DNA of 64,000 nt from QHXW01 sp963768075 (GTDB lineage Bacteria; Acidobacteriota; Terriglobia; Bryobacterales; Bryobacteraceae). Location: assembly GCA_963768075.1 (NCBI GenBank), contig CAVYHD010000001.1, positions 62,001 to 126,000 of the forward strand, read 5' to 3'. Each line of letters starts with the position of its first letter. Within the stretch, counting starts at the first letter, position 1. The notes under the pieces were generated by a model. The model did no database searches and was not told the origin of the DNA. It was given only the letters and a program-made list of their open reading frames with translations. Shown piece by piece: positions 26,883 to 35,945 of the stretch. A program made the translations under genes and the position numbers.

Positions 26883-27853
26883 TCAATAGCCGAGCTTCTT
26901 GTTTACTACATTGAGAAGCGGCTGGCCGCGGCGGAACCGCTGGAAGTTTTCCAGGAACAGCGCGCATGGCGCGCTCCTTCCAGTCCGGCGTGTGATCGGC
27001 CGAATGTGGCGAGAGCAGCACGTTGTCGAGCTGATAAAAAGGATGCCCGGCCGGAAGCGGTTCGGTATCGAACACATCCAACGCCGCGCCTCGGATGCGC
27101 CGCTCGCTCAGCGCCCGCACGAGAGCCGCCTCACCACCACCGGCCCGCGGCCAATATTGATCATCACCGCCGGTTGGCTTCATCGCCGCAAATTCCGCCG
27201 TCGCCGATCATACCCCGCGACTCCGGAGTTAGCGGCGCTGCCACCACCACGTAATCCGAGATCCCCAGCATCTCGTGCTTTCGCTCCGGAGGGAACACCC
27301 GCGCAACGTAAGTGTCGTCCCGCGAAAGCTCCGGCCGTCTCCGCAGTGCAACCACCTTCATGCCGAGAGCGTGAGCGCGCACCGCCACCGCCCGCCCGAT
27401 ATCCCCATAACCCACCAGGCCCAGCGTCTGGCCGCGGACTTCCGTGATATCAAATTGATCCCATTTCCCGGTCATCTGGCTCAACACCAGCCTCCGGAAG
27501 TCTTTCGCGAAAAACAGCACCGCCCCGATCGTGAACTCCCCCAGAATGTCGCTGAAAACACCTCGCGCATTCGTCAGCACCACGGGGCTCTCCACGAGCT
27601 CTGGAAACAGCATCCCATCCAGGCCCGCCGATCGCGAATGGACCCATCGCAGCCGCGCCGCCATCGGCCAGATCTGTTGGAGGACCGTGGTATCGGACAG
27701 CCAGTTCAGAACCACGTCCGCATGAGCAGCGGTGTGCGCGCAGGCCGCGGGTGTGTCGCAGATGGCGAGCGTGGCTTCGCCGCGCAATTCGTCGAGAAGA
27801 GCCAGTTGCGGCTCGGCCGGATCAGCCAGGGCCAGTAAGGTCAGGGAATCCAT
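26883..27853 (-). pseudogene. D-isomer 2-hydroxyacid dehydrogenase, frameshifted
   Basis: Starts at ATG 27853 (MDSLTLLALADPAEP). The NAD fold is clear: GLVGYGDIGRAVAVRAHALG, then PLTPESRGMIGD, and the catalytic histidine in SPHSADHTPDW. The frame changes at about 27190, 27173, 27145 and 26970; each is explained by a one- or two-base indel (for example an extra G in GACGGCGGAATT, restoring GDAEFAAMKP). The final residues NVVNKKLGY come from a third frame just before 26883. The intended product is about 320 residues, an oxidoreductase of 2-ketoacids or a related substrate. Clustered indels in GC repeats argue for sequence error. Confidence 0.72.
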
Positions 27854-27983
27854 GAGAAGAAAATTAGCATGTCCCGACCGAGATATGTGCCAGCGCCCGG
27901 CTGTGCTGTGAATAGATTCGGGTGAAACTCGCGGGGAACTTTTCCGCGGCAGCCTTCGTATCGCTCGGGGAAGGCCAATTTCC

Positions 27984-28523
27984 ATGAACCGCAACATCTC
28001 GCAACGGGGAGGCGCCTTGGCGGGCGTTCTGGCTGCTTTCCTGATCCTCGCGGCTTTGGCCGTCGTAGGCGTCTTTCTTGCAGGCGTATATGTCGCCGAC
28101 AACATTCACGTCGAGAAAACTCGCAGTGACAAAGGCGACACCGTTCAGGTGGATACGCCCATCGGTTCGATGCGCGTGCAAGAGCATAAAAAGCTAGATC
28201 CTAAACTTATCGGCGTTCCGGTTTATCCCAACGCCATTCGCGAGGATGACGACAACCACGCGGCCAGCGTTGATTTCACCTTCGATTCCGGCCACAAGGA
28301 ATTTACCGTTCTCGCCGCCGATTATTCGACCGCTGATTCCGTCGACAGGGTGAAAGAGTTCTATCATCACGAATTGCCGCACTGGATGATCACCGAACGG
28401 CGGAATGGCCACGTGCACATGGAGTACACCGAGGACGGTTATAAGCGCATCGTCGTGATCTCCGAGAAGCACGGCCGGACCTGGATCGGGCTTGCCTCCA
28501 TGGGAGAGCCTGCGTCAAACTGA
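27984..28523 (+). CDS. Membrane-anchored hypothetical protein, 179 aa
   Basis: One N-terminal transmembrane helix (residues about 11-37, ALAGVLAAFLILAALAVVGV) and a periplasmic domain of about 135 residues with a repeated alternating pattern (GVPVYPNAIREDDD, VDRVKEFYHHELPHWMI). The YPNA...V..FY...LP.W spacing is seen in many predicted lipoprotein or stress-linked proteins of soil bacteria, but I cannot name a function. Divergent from the dehydrogenase gene; 23 bases before the zinc-ribbon membrane gene, with which it may be cotranscribed. Confidence 0.65.
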   Translation: MNRNISQRGGALAGVLAAFLILAALAVVGVFLAGVYVADNIHVEKTRSDKGDTVQVDTPIGSMRVQEHKKLDPKLIGVPVYPNAIREDDDNHAASVDFTFDSGHKEFTVLAADYSTADSVDRVKEFYHHELPHWMITERRNGHVHMEYTEDGYKRIVVISEKHGRTWIGLASMGEPASN

Positions 28524-28546
28524 ACGGGTAGGCCCTCGTTCACTCA

Positions 28547-29167
28547 ATGCCCGAAATCTGTACTTGCGGCGCAGAGTTGCCGCCCGACGCCCGTTTCTGC
28601 CATAAGTGCGGCAAGCCCCAGCGTGAAGAACTTGTCGCCGACGCGCTCTCCCGTGAGATGCATCCGTCCGTTGTTCCGGCGCCCGCGATGGTTGTTGTTC
28701 CTTCCGTTCCCCTGGGCTTCCGCAATCCTATCGCCCTGCGCGTCGGAATGCTGGCGTCGGCCCTGTTGTGCCTCGCGATGATGATCCCCGGCGTCAACTA
28801 CGCGTCCGTCCTGTGGTGGCTGGCTGCGGGCTATTTTTCGGTGTGGATCTACAAGCGCCGCACGGGGCAGCGGATAACCGTCCGCGGCGGCGCCCATATG
28901 GGTTGGATGACCGGCGTCCTGAGTTGTGTGCTGCTCTCGGTGTTGTTCGCGGTCGTCATGGCGGCCATCCAACGGACTGGGGGACTGGGGGCTCTCAAGA
29001 ATCAACTGCATGACTACGCGATTGATCAGAAAACCATCGACGAAGCCGTGAAGCGCTTGCAGAATCCTGTCGAGATCCTCAGTTCGCTGGCTGAGATGTT
29101 TCTGATGATGATGTTTTTCTGCGCGGCGGGCGGTGCGCTCTGTGCCAAGATCCTGAGCAAAGATTAG
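28547..29167 (+). CDS. Zinc-ribbon membrane protein, 206 aa
   Basis: The N-terminus carries a zinc-ribbon CxC...CHKCGK (CTCGAELPPDARFCHKCG), then a linker and about four transmembrane segments (LRVGMLASALLCLAMMIPGV, a Trp-rich segment, VLSCVLLSVLFAVVMAAI, and a C-terminal helix). Such proteins are common in Acidobacteriota; their role is unknown. The cytoplasmic zinc-ribbon would bind a partner protein. Converges with the receiver gene on the minus strand, 16 bases apart. Confidence 0.7.
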   Translation: MPEICTCGAELPPDARFCHKCGKPQREELVADALSREMHPSVVPAPAMVVVPSVPLGFRNPIALRVGMLASALLCLAMMIPGVNYASVLWWLAAGYFSVWIYKRRTGQRITVRGGAHMGWMTGVLSCVLLSVLFAVVMAAIQRTGGLGALKNQLHDYAIDQKTIDEAVKRLQNPVEILSSLAEMFLMMMFFCAAGGALCAKILSKD

Positions 29168-29183
29168 CGCTGCCGGACCTGCC

Positions 29184-30275
29184 TCAGTAGTGTGGGTCTC
29201 TTAGCCGCTCCAGCACATTGCGAAGATCCGCCTTTCGCACGGGCTTGCGGAGGTAGCCGGAGCAGCCGGCCTCAGCCGCGAAGCGCTCCTGAGTGAGGAG
29301 ATCGTCGCTCGACAGCACCACAATCGGAGTGCGAGGATGTCCGGCTTCTGTCTCCCACACGCGGAGCGCCCGTATGACGGAATAGCCGTCCATTCCAGGC
29401 AGATGGATATCCATAAAGATGATATCGAAACGCTTCTTCGCAACCAGTGCGAGCGCTTCCGGGCCGTCAATGGCTCGCGCCACGCGTTCTTCGGGCAGCA
29501 AAACACGGGAGAGCGCGAAACTTTCATCGGAATCTTCCACCAAGAGCACATCCAGCCCGTTTCTCCGGCCCTGATCCGGGGATGTCGCGCCGCCCGCCAG
29601 TTCCTGCGAGGGAAGCGGCAGAAAGATGCGCAGTCTCTCAACGCCGTCCTGTCCCGACTCCAGTTGCGCGGTCCCTCCCAGCGCACGCAACCGGGTACCG
29701 GCCACCATTCCGCTAACTTCAAGAATCAGATCGTTAGTAAACTTGGCCTCCTCGGGATCGGCATTCAAGTAACGGCAGACGCGCCATGCAACCCCTGCCA
29801 CGGGCGGGCGAATTTCAATCGCCGAGGCGTGCTGGCCTGGCTCAAATCGTACCCCCACCGGTCCCATCGGAGACAGCTTCACTGCCGCCGCCAGAACCCG
29901 AGTGAGCACTTCTTCCACGGCCTCGCGATCACTGTTCAGCAGGATACCCGGCCCATCCGGCAGTTCCAGATGAAGCCTTCCAGACGTGCTCATAGCTGAA
30001 AGATTCAACAGCTCCACTGTGTCGGTGAGGCATCGCGCCAGATCAAACTCTTGGGCGACATGAACCGGCGGGACGTTTGTGAACAGCGACCGCATGTCGT
30101 CGATGGTCCTCAGGAGGCTGTCGGCGCTGTTCCTACAAGCATCCACGTAGACCCGATGTTCGGAGCTCGCGGCGGGGCGTGACTCCAGTTGGATCAGCCG
30201 AAAGACAGCCTGGACGGTTTCACGGGCTGCCGCCGCCAGGTGGCCAAAGAGGCTGGCGAGAACCTTATCTGTCAT
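29184..30275 (-). CDS. Degenerate histidine kinase fused to a receiver domain
   Basis: 363 residues from ATG 30275, preceded by a good GGAGG site; an earlier ATG overlaps the neighbour. Residues 1 to about 225 are laid out like a kinase core, but the dimerisation helix (FGHLAAAARETVQAVFRL) has no H-E phosphoacceptor motif and the ATP-binding half lacks clear N and G boxes. The C-terminal 125 residues are a standard receiver: LLVEDSDES acid pocket, FMDIHLPGMDG phosphoacceptor, VLSSDD and the KPV lysine. So it is probably a phosphorylatable receiver with a pseudokinase sensor. Cotranscribed with the CpaE-like gene upstream. Confidence 0.75.
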   Translation of the reverse strand: MTDKVLASLFGHLAAAARETVQAVFRLIQLESRPAASSEHRVYVDACRNSADSLLRTIDDMRSLFTNVPPVHVAQEFDLARCLTDTVELLNLSAMSTSGRLHLELPDGPGILLNSDREAVEEVLTRVLAAAVKLSPMGPVGVRFEPGQHASAIEIRPPVAGVAWRVCRYLNADPEEAKFTNDLILEVSGMVAGTRLRALGGTAQLESGQDGVERLRIFLPLPSQELAGGATSPDQGRRNGLDVLLVEDSDESFALSRVLLPEERVARAIDGPEALALVAKKRFDIIFMDIHLPGMDGYSVIRALRVWETEAGHPRTPIVVLSSDDLLTQERFAAEAGCSGYLRKPVRKADLRNVLERLRDPHY

Positions 30276-30307
30276 GAAATCCTCCGGGTACGCCCCATGC
30301 TGACAAG

Positions 30308-31471
30308 TCAACCCTCTCTTTCGTGGCTGACCGAGAAGTACTCGACAAATCGCCTCACCGGATTGAGCTTCTTTACTTGCGGGCGGTTGGCCAGCATATC
30401 GGTAGCAAGCCGGTCGATCTGCTGGGCGACCGGTGTGGAGCCTTCCAGGATCGCTCCCTTGTGCATCGCCCGCGCCACTTCGTCGGAGCCGGAGGGCACG
30501 ATGTAGCGGACCGGGAGCTGCACGATCTGCTCTATATCTTTGATAGAAAAAGCGTTACGTTTCTCTACGCGGTTAAGGACGACGGCCACTTTGTCAGCCA
30601 TGCGGAGATCGTGCAGCTGGTTTGACTTGCGCCGTGCCACGTGGAGCGCCCCGATGTCAGGCGTACAAACCAGAAAGATCTGTTTGGCTCGTCCGAGCGC
30701 CGCACATTCGTAATCCTCCATGGTTCCCGGCAAATCTACCGATACCATGTTGTACTGGTGCATAGAAAACTCCAGTAAGTCATTGAAACGCTTGGATTGA
30801 AAGGATCGGCTGAAGTCGGCAGCACCCGACCCCAGAATGTGCAGCATATCGCGCTGGCACACCAGGCTTGCCCATAGATCGGAATCCAGGCGCTCGGCCT
30901 GTTCGAGAGCGTCCAGGATTGTGTGCGTTCCCTCGACGCGAAGCAGAAAGGACGTAATGCCCAGCCGGATGTCGAAGTCCAACAGAAGCGTAGGTTCCTG
31001 GCTGCGTTGCGCCGCGATCGCCGTGGCATACGTCGCCAGCGTCGTTGCCCCGCAGCCTGGCTTTGCGGGAAGAAACGCGTATAATTCTCCGGGCTGGTCC
31101 GTGGCCGATACCTTCAACTTCCCGGCGGCGCGGATGGCGGTCTCGAGAATTTCGGTGGGCCCGAAATGCGGGACCACGTCCTGAAAACCGGCCTGCATGA
31201 GCGCGACGAGTTCTTCCCGGGTGCCATCCCCGTGTGCCGCAATGGCCGCAATTTGGCGGTAACCTTCCACTGCGGCGGCCACGGCCAGGGCTCGCGACCG
31301 ATCCTGCAAGTCCACGACAAGAAGGCACTTCTGCTCTGGCGACACGGTGCGCAGACGGCCCACGTCCTCGTATTGCAGCTCCCAGGCCGCTTCCAGTGCC
31401 AGCTGTCCGTCCAAAGCTGCATGCACCGCAGAGCAGAACTGTGGCTGCTCTGACACAGTTACTAGAATCAA
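30308..31471 (-). CDS. cpaE: CpaE-like MinD/ParA-family ATPase
   Basis: 387 residues. The N-terminal 130 are a receiver-like domain without the phosphoacceptor aspartate motif, as in CpaE/TadZ. The ATPase part has a deviant Walker A (KPGCGATTLA), then LLLDFDIRLG and MVSVDLPGTM, and the C-terminus has VAVVLNRVEKRNA. CpaE/TadZ proteins place the Tad/Flp pilus machinery in the cell. No other tad genes are in this window, so this may act as an orphan localiser for the adjacent two-component proteins. Divergent from the receiver gene at 31578. Confidence 0.85.
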   Translation of the reverse strand: MILVTVSEQPQFCSAVHAALDGQLALEAAWELQYEDVGRLRTVSPEQKCLLVVDLQDRSRALAVAAAVEGYRQIAAIAAHGDGTREELVALMQAGFQDVVPHFGPTEILETAIRAAGKLKVSATDQPGELYAFLPAKPGCGATTLATYATAIAAQRSQEPTLLLDFDIRLGITSFLLRVEGTHTILDALEQAERLDSDLWASLVCQRDMLHILGSGAADFSRSFQSKRFNDLLEFSMHQYNMVSVDLPGTMEDYECAALGRAKQIFLVCTPDIGALHVARRKSNQLHDLRMADKVAVVLNRVEKRNAFSIKDIEQIVQLPVRYIVPSGSDEVARAMHKGAILEGSTPVAQQIDRLATDMLANRPQVKKLNPVRRFVEYFSVSHEREG

Positions 31472-31577
31472 ACGCGCCTCCGGGTCTCACGGCACATACC
31501 GTTTTCATCGGCAGATCGCGGTACGAGATATAGTCTCAGGACTCACGTTTTATGAGCAGTGCGCCGATACGTAAGGC

Positions 31578-31994
31578 ATGACCGAACTCGTGTCTTCTGC
31601 TGAGGTGCCATCCCCTCTCGCGGCGATCGATCCAACGGGCCGGGTTCTCGTGGTGGATGACGACCCGGACTTTCGCGCGATGGTGCGTGTCCTGTTACAT
31701 CCGTGGCACTTCGAGCTCCTCGAGGCCGGCGACGGAAAGCAGTGCATGGCTCTGCTGAGAGACCGGCCGGTGGACGCGGTCCTCATGGATATCGTCATGC
31801 CCGAGCAGGATGGGATTGCCACTCTGGCGCACCTCAAGCAACAGTTTCCGGAAATTCTGGTAGTGATGGTGTCGGGCGTCGAGCGGTCTCCGCTGTACCT
31901 GTCGCTCGCCGGACAACTGGGCTCGGACGCGGTGCTGCACAAATCTCAGATTTGCTCGGTGGGCAAGCTGCTTTCCGACATGCTGTTTGAATAA
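31578..31994 (+). CDS. Stand-alone response regulator receiver
   Basis: 138 residues, a single receiver domain: VVDDDPDF acid pocket, phosphoacceptor D71 in VLMDIVMPEQDG, a VSG position for the conserved Ser/Thr and a K near the end (LHKSQ). No output domain. Its stop at 31994 is four bases before the ATG of the hybrid kinase, so both are one unit; it may receive phosphate from that kinase through its Hpt domain. Confidence 0.88.
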   Translation: MTELVSSAEVPSPLAAIDPTGRVLVVDDDPDFRAMVRVLLHPWHFELLEAGDGKQCMALLRDRPVDAVLMDIVMPEQDGIATLAHLKQQFPEILVVMVSGVERSPLYLSLAGQLGSDAVLHKSQICSVGKLLSDMLFE

Positions 31995-31998
31995 GCCG

Positions 31999-34630
31999 AT
32001 GCGCTATCTACTCGAGAGATGGTCCGACTTGTCGTACCGGGACAAAGGGTTTTTTCTCGTGGCGATTCCCGCCGCCGCGCTGCTCATCGTGGCCTGTGCG
32101 GCATATGTCCTGACGTCGCAGGGCTCATCGGCCGGGCGTTCCGCATACAGCGAATTCCGGACACTTGCCGCTCTCGAGCGGATGAAGACCAGCGAAACGT
32201 CGGCCAGCGCGGCGATCCAGGGATTTTTTTTGACTCGAGAACAACATTATGTGTTGACGGAACGCAAAGCCATCACCCAGTTCGATGCCAATCGGCAAGA
32301 GGCACTGGCGCTCACTGCCGGCAATCGGTCCCAGCAGCAACGCCTGGAGCTGACGGGCGCGATCCAGCTCTCTCGCGACGAACGCATTTTCGCGGCCCTC
32401 GAGCGGTTTCGCTCCGGGCGGCTGGACCCGCAGGCGCTGGGCGCCATCGTGTTGGCGGATGAAGGAGAGCGTCTGCGCATCGAGAAGGTGATCGATGGCA
32501 TGCAGGCCGAGGAAACGCTGTTGTCCGATGCGAACCAGCGGCACGCCGGCTGGCTGCGCGGCTGCACGATGCTGATCATCGGAGTCTGTCTGTGCCTGGG
32601 GCTTTGGGGCGCGATAGCCATGCCTCAGTTGGTTGCTTCCGGGTTCACTGTCCGGATCGCGACGCTTAGCGAAGCGGTGTCCCGCCTAGCCACGGGTGCG
32701 TCTTTGGATCCACTGCCTGGGGGGCATGACGAAATTGGCGCACTGAGCGCAGGCGTCGGCCGCGCCGCGGTTGTGCTGCGGCAGAAAACCATGGCCATCG
32801 AAAACGCCAGCCACGGCATCGCGATGGTAGATGTTCGCGGCGCATGCCTTTGGTGCAACCGCGTCTACCTGGAGTTGACCGGGCTTTCCCGGGGCAACGA
32901 GTGCGGCACGGTGGTCGACGCGGTCGACCCGCGGGATCAGGGCAAACTGGACCAGGCGCTGGAACACATGCGCGCGACCGGCCGCGGAGAAACCGAGGTC
33001 CGTATGGTCCCCCCGGGCCGCGAATCCATTGATGTCTCCATTACGTGCCTATCCCCCTGCGACGCTCCGGAAAGCGGATATTACATATTCCTGCTGGACA
33101 TCAGCGCGCAGAAGCATGTGGACGCGGAGCTGATCCGCGCGAAGGACGCGGCGGTTGCGGCTAACGCGGCCAAGAGCACGTTCCTCGCCAAAATCAGCCA
33201 CGAGATTCGGACACCCATGAACGCCATCTTGGGAGCGGCTGACTTGCTCTCGGAATCGCCATTGGAGCCGGATCAGGCGGAATATGTCCGCATGTTCCAG
33301 CGTAACTGCCGCCGCCTGGTCTCGTTAATCAACGACTTCCTGGATTTCGCCAAGATCGAAGCCGGTGCTATGCGTCTGGACAAAGCGCCATTCCGGGTCC
33401 GCCAGACCGTGCATGATGCAGTCGAAACGTTCCGGGAAACGGCCCTCCGCAAAGGCGTGGCGCTCGAGATCGACATCGCGGACGCGGTTCCGGAATGGCA
33501 GCTCGGCGACTCACAGCGCGTGCAGCAAGTACTCATGAACCTGGTCAGCAATGCTCTCAAGTTCACCTCCCGGGGCGCAGTCCGCGTGCGAGCGTTCGTC
33601 TCGGGCGGCGCCGGTCCGCTATTGCGCTTTTCGGTGTGCGACACCGGCCCGGGAATCCGGCCGGAAGACCGGCAACAGCTATTCTTGCCGTTTACGCAAT
33701 TGGTTCACACCGGAGCGGCGCAGGTTCCGGGCAGCGGACTGGGTCTCACGATCTGCCGCGAGATCGTGCAAATGATGGGCGGCGAGATCTCCGTGGCCAG
33801 CCAGGTGGGAGTAGGAAGCACCTTCTCTTTCACGATCCCCTTGCACGACACGCGGCCCGCGGGCCAGCCCGTGCCGGCGGCACAGGGAAAGCATCGCGCC
33901 CCTTTCGCCCGCCCGATGCGCAACCTGCGGCTCTTGATCGCGGAGGACGGACCCGACAACCGCCTGCTACTCCAGCACTATCTCAAAAACGAGCCGATTG
34001 CTTTCCAGTTTGCGGAAAATGGTCAACTGGCAGTCGATGCGATTTTGGCCGGGGAAGCGTTCGACCTCATTCTCATGGATCTGGACATGCCCGTGCTTTC
34101 CGGCATTGACGCAGTCCGGCGCATTCACGACTGGCAGCTCGCCCGGGCTGTGCCGCGTACCCCCATCCTCGCGTTTTCGGCGCACGCCATCCGTGACCTG
34201 ATGCAGGCCAGCCTCGATGCAGGCTGCGTAGCCCATATCACCAAACCCGTCGACCGGTCGTCCCTGCTCGATGACCCTCTACCGGTTCGCGCCCGCGGAC
34301 CACATCCTAAGCACCGGGCGGGTGGAAGAACAGGAATCCCCGGTCGTGCCGCCGGAAGTCGCCGCCCTTGTCCCGCACTACCTGAACTCCAAGTGGAAGC
34401 AGCTCGAGGAGGCGAATGCGCATCTGGCGGCTCACGATCTGGATTCGGTGCGGCGATTCGGGCACAACCTTAAGGGCACGGGGCGTGGCTACGGCTTCAT
34501 ACGCATCGAAGAGATTGGCAGCCAAATCGAAACGTTAGCACTGAGCGGAGAAACCGCCGGCGTCAGTGAGCAGCTCCAAAAGCTCCGCGATTTCCTTGCC
34601 GAAGCCTCCCCGGCTGGCGCCTGCCCGTGA
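31999..34630 (+). pseudogene. Hybrid histidine kinase with receiver and Hpt, one frameshift
   Basis: Domains in order: a first transmembrane helix (FFLVAIPAAALLIVACAAYV), a CHASE3-like helical periplasmic region, a second helix (about residues 185-205), HAMP, PAS (around residues 265-375), HisKA with H401 in KISHEIRTPMN, HATPase (DTGPGIRP, GSGLGLTICRE), a receiver with D694 in LMDLDMPV, and an Hpt domain (FGHNLKGTGRGYGF). The frame breaks near 34265-34272, right after KPVDRSSLLD, so the Hpt lies in a second frame that opens at 34271 and ends at 34630. An indel there restores one protein of about 876 residues. It could also be two coupled genes. TTG 31987 is an alternative start. Confidence 0.8.
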
Positions 34631-34654
34631 GCTCCGGTTCGGACACTCATGAAC

Positions 34655-34744
34655 TGGCGGAGGAAGAGGGATTCGAACCCCCGAGCGAGTCACCCCGCTA
34701 ACGGTTTTCAAGACCGCCGGTTTCAACCACTCACCCATTCCTCC
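34655..34744 (-). tRNA. tRNA-Ser (anticodon UGA)
   Basis: On the minus strand the 5' end GGAGGAA pairs with TTCCTCC before an encoded CCA. The anticodon arm is GCGGTCTTGAAAACCGT, with anticodon TGA (34708-34710); the T arm is GGGGGTTCGAATCCCTC. A long variable arm (GCGGGGTGACTCGC) identifies a class II serine tRNA. It is just downstream of the hybrid-kinase gene, on the opposite strand. Confidence 0.95.
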
Positions 34745-34750
34745 GCTCCC

Positions 34751-34780
34751 AATCTAGCGAATTCGCGCGCCAACCTGCAA
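34751..34780 (-). promoter_or_regulatory. Probable promoter of tRNA-Ser
   Basis: On the minus strand TTGCAG (34775-34780), 18 bases of spacer, then TAGATT (34751-34756). The mature tRNA begins 6 bases after the -10, which would give almost no leader. Both boxes are one or two bases from consensus. Confidence 0.4.
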
Positions 34781-35420
34781 CGCGAGCAGGCGCGCCTCCC
34801 CGTACCTCACTAAGGTTAAGTCGCCGACCGGGCTATCCATTCTGCTAGCCACACTATCCGGTCGGATAGCCAGCAGCCGCGTCCGATAACTTGTCCAGAT
34901 GCCCAATATTTTCTATGACGATGAAAATAAATGGTTTAGATTGATGCTGGCTGGTTCTAAGCCGCGGCACCAGGCTGGCTACCGGATTGCCATGACCCTG
35001 ATGCGATGGCGATGGAAACCGGGTGTTGCGAGCGTGGCCAACTTCCGATAGCAATCCTTCTTCGAGCCCACTCGCGCAGAGGCAAATTGAGTTCCCGGGA
35101 TCCAAGGATAAGCCGTTTTGGGGCTTGTTATTCCGTCGGGTGTGGTGCTAGTCTTGTCTTCGATCGTGGCAGGCAAAATGTCAGCGTCACGGTTAGTGAT
35201 CGTGTGGCGGAGTGGTGTTGCATTCACAAGCACAGCGTGCAGGGTCCAGATCCGGACCGCAGCTTTACGATCCAACATCCACGCAGTGCAATCGCTCCAT
35301 CCTGGTTCCCGCCGTTTTCGGCATTGCCTGTTTCGAGTCCGCGGGAGCCGATTTTGAGACGCTCAGAGCGCTTGCGCGCTGACACAGCGGTGCGGGATAT
35401 AAAGGGGGAGGAGTAGCAGA
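34781..35420. other. Long gene-free region before the type VI cluster
   Basis: About 640 bases with no ORF that looks like a protein: the open frames have no recognisable motifs and no consistent codon bias. It holds an inverted repeat GGCTATCC/GGATAGCC (34831-34838 with 34864-34871) and, just before tssB, a TATAAA at about 35398 followed by a strong GGGGGAGGAG ribosome site. It probably contains the promoter of the type VI operon; a decayed gene cannot be excluded. Confidence 0.45.
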
Positions 35421-35945
35421 ATGGCAAGAGAAAGCACACAACATAAGCTCGATCGGGTGCGATCGCCACGCGTGCACATCACTTATGACGTGGAGATCGG
35501 CGACGCGATCGAAATGAAGGAATTGCCGTTCGTCATGGGCGTGCTGGGCGACTTCACGGGCCAGCCGACCGAAGCCGCTGGCGCGGTTGAAGGATCGGAA
35601 ATTCGTGGAGGTCAACCCCGACAACTTCGACACCGTGCTTGAGGGCATGAAGCCGCACTTGGCGTTTTCGGTGGAGAACAAGCTCAGCGACGACCCGAAT
35701 GCCGGCAACTTGAAGGTGGACCTGAACTTCAAGAGCCTGGAGGATTTCGAACCGGAGCAACGTGGCTCGAGCAGGTGAGGCCGCTGCGCGAACTGCTGGA
35801 GCTGCGGACCAGACTCTCCGACCTTCGCGGCAGCCTGCAGGGCAACGACAAGCTGGAGGAGTTGCTGCAGGATGCCGTCACCAACACGGAGAAGCTGGGC
35901 AAGCTGCAAGGCCGAAGTGAAGCCAGAAGGAGAGCCAATGCCTGA
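35421..35945 (+). pseudogene. tssB: Type VI sheath protein TssB (VipA), frameshifted
   Basis: The start HKLDRVRSPRVHITYDVEIG and the core MKELPFVMGVLGDFTGQP are typical of TssB. The frame changes near 35575 (an extra G; removing it gives QPTEPLARLKDRKFVEVNP), near 35757 and again near 35770. The last part, LRELLELRTRLSDLRGSLQG, completes the protein in a third frame and ends at 35945, overlapping the tssC ATG. TssB and TssC form the contractile sheath. All conserved blocks are kept, so I favour sequence error over inactivation, but the cluster cannot be called functional from this sequence. Confidence 0.82.

Noticed and set aside
34979..35416. ORFs of about 75-135 codons before tssB
   Set aside because: None has a recognisable motif, a good ribosome site and codon bias together, and they overlap one another on both strands.
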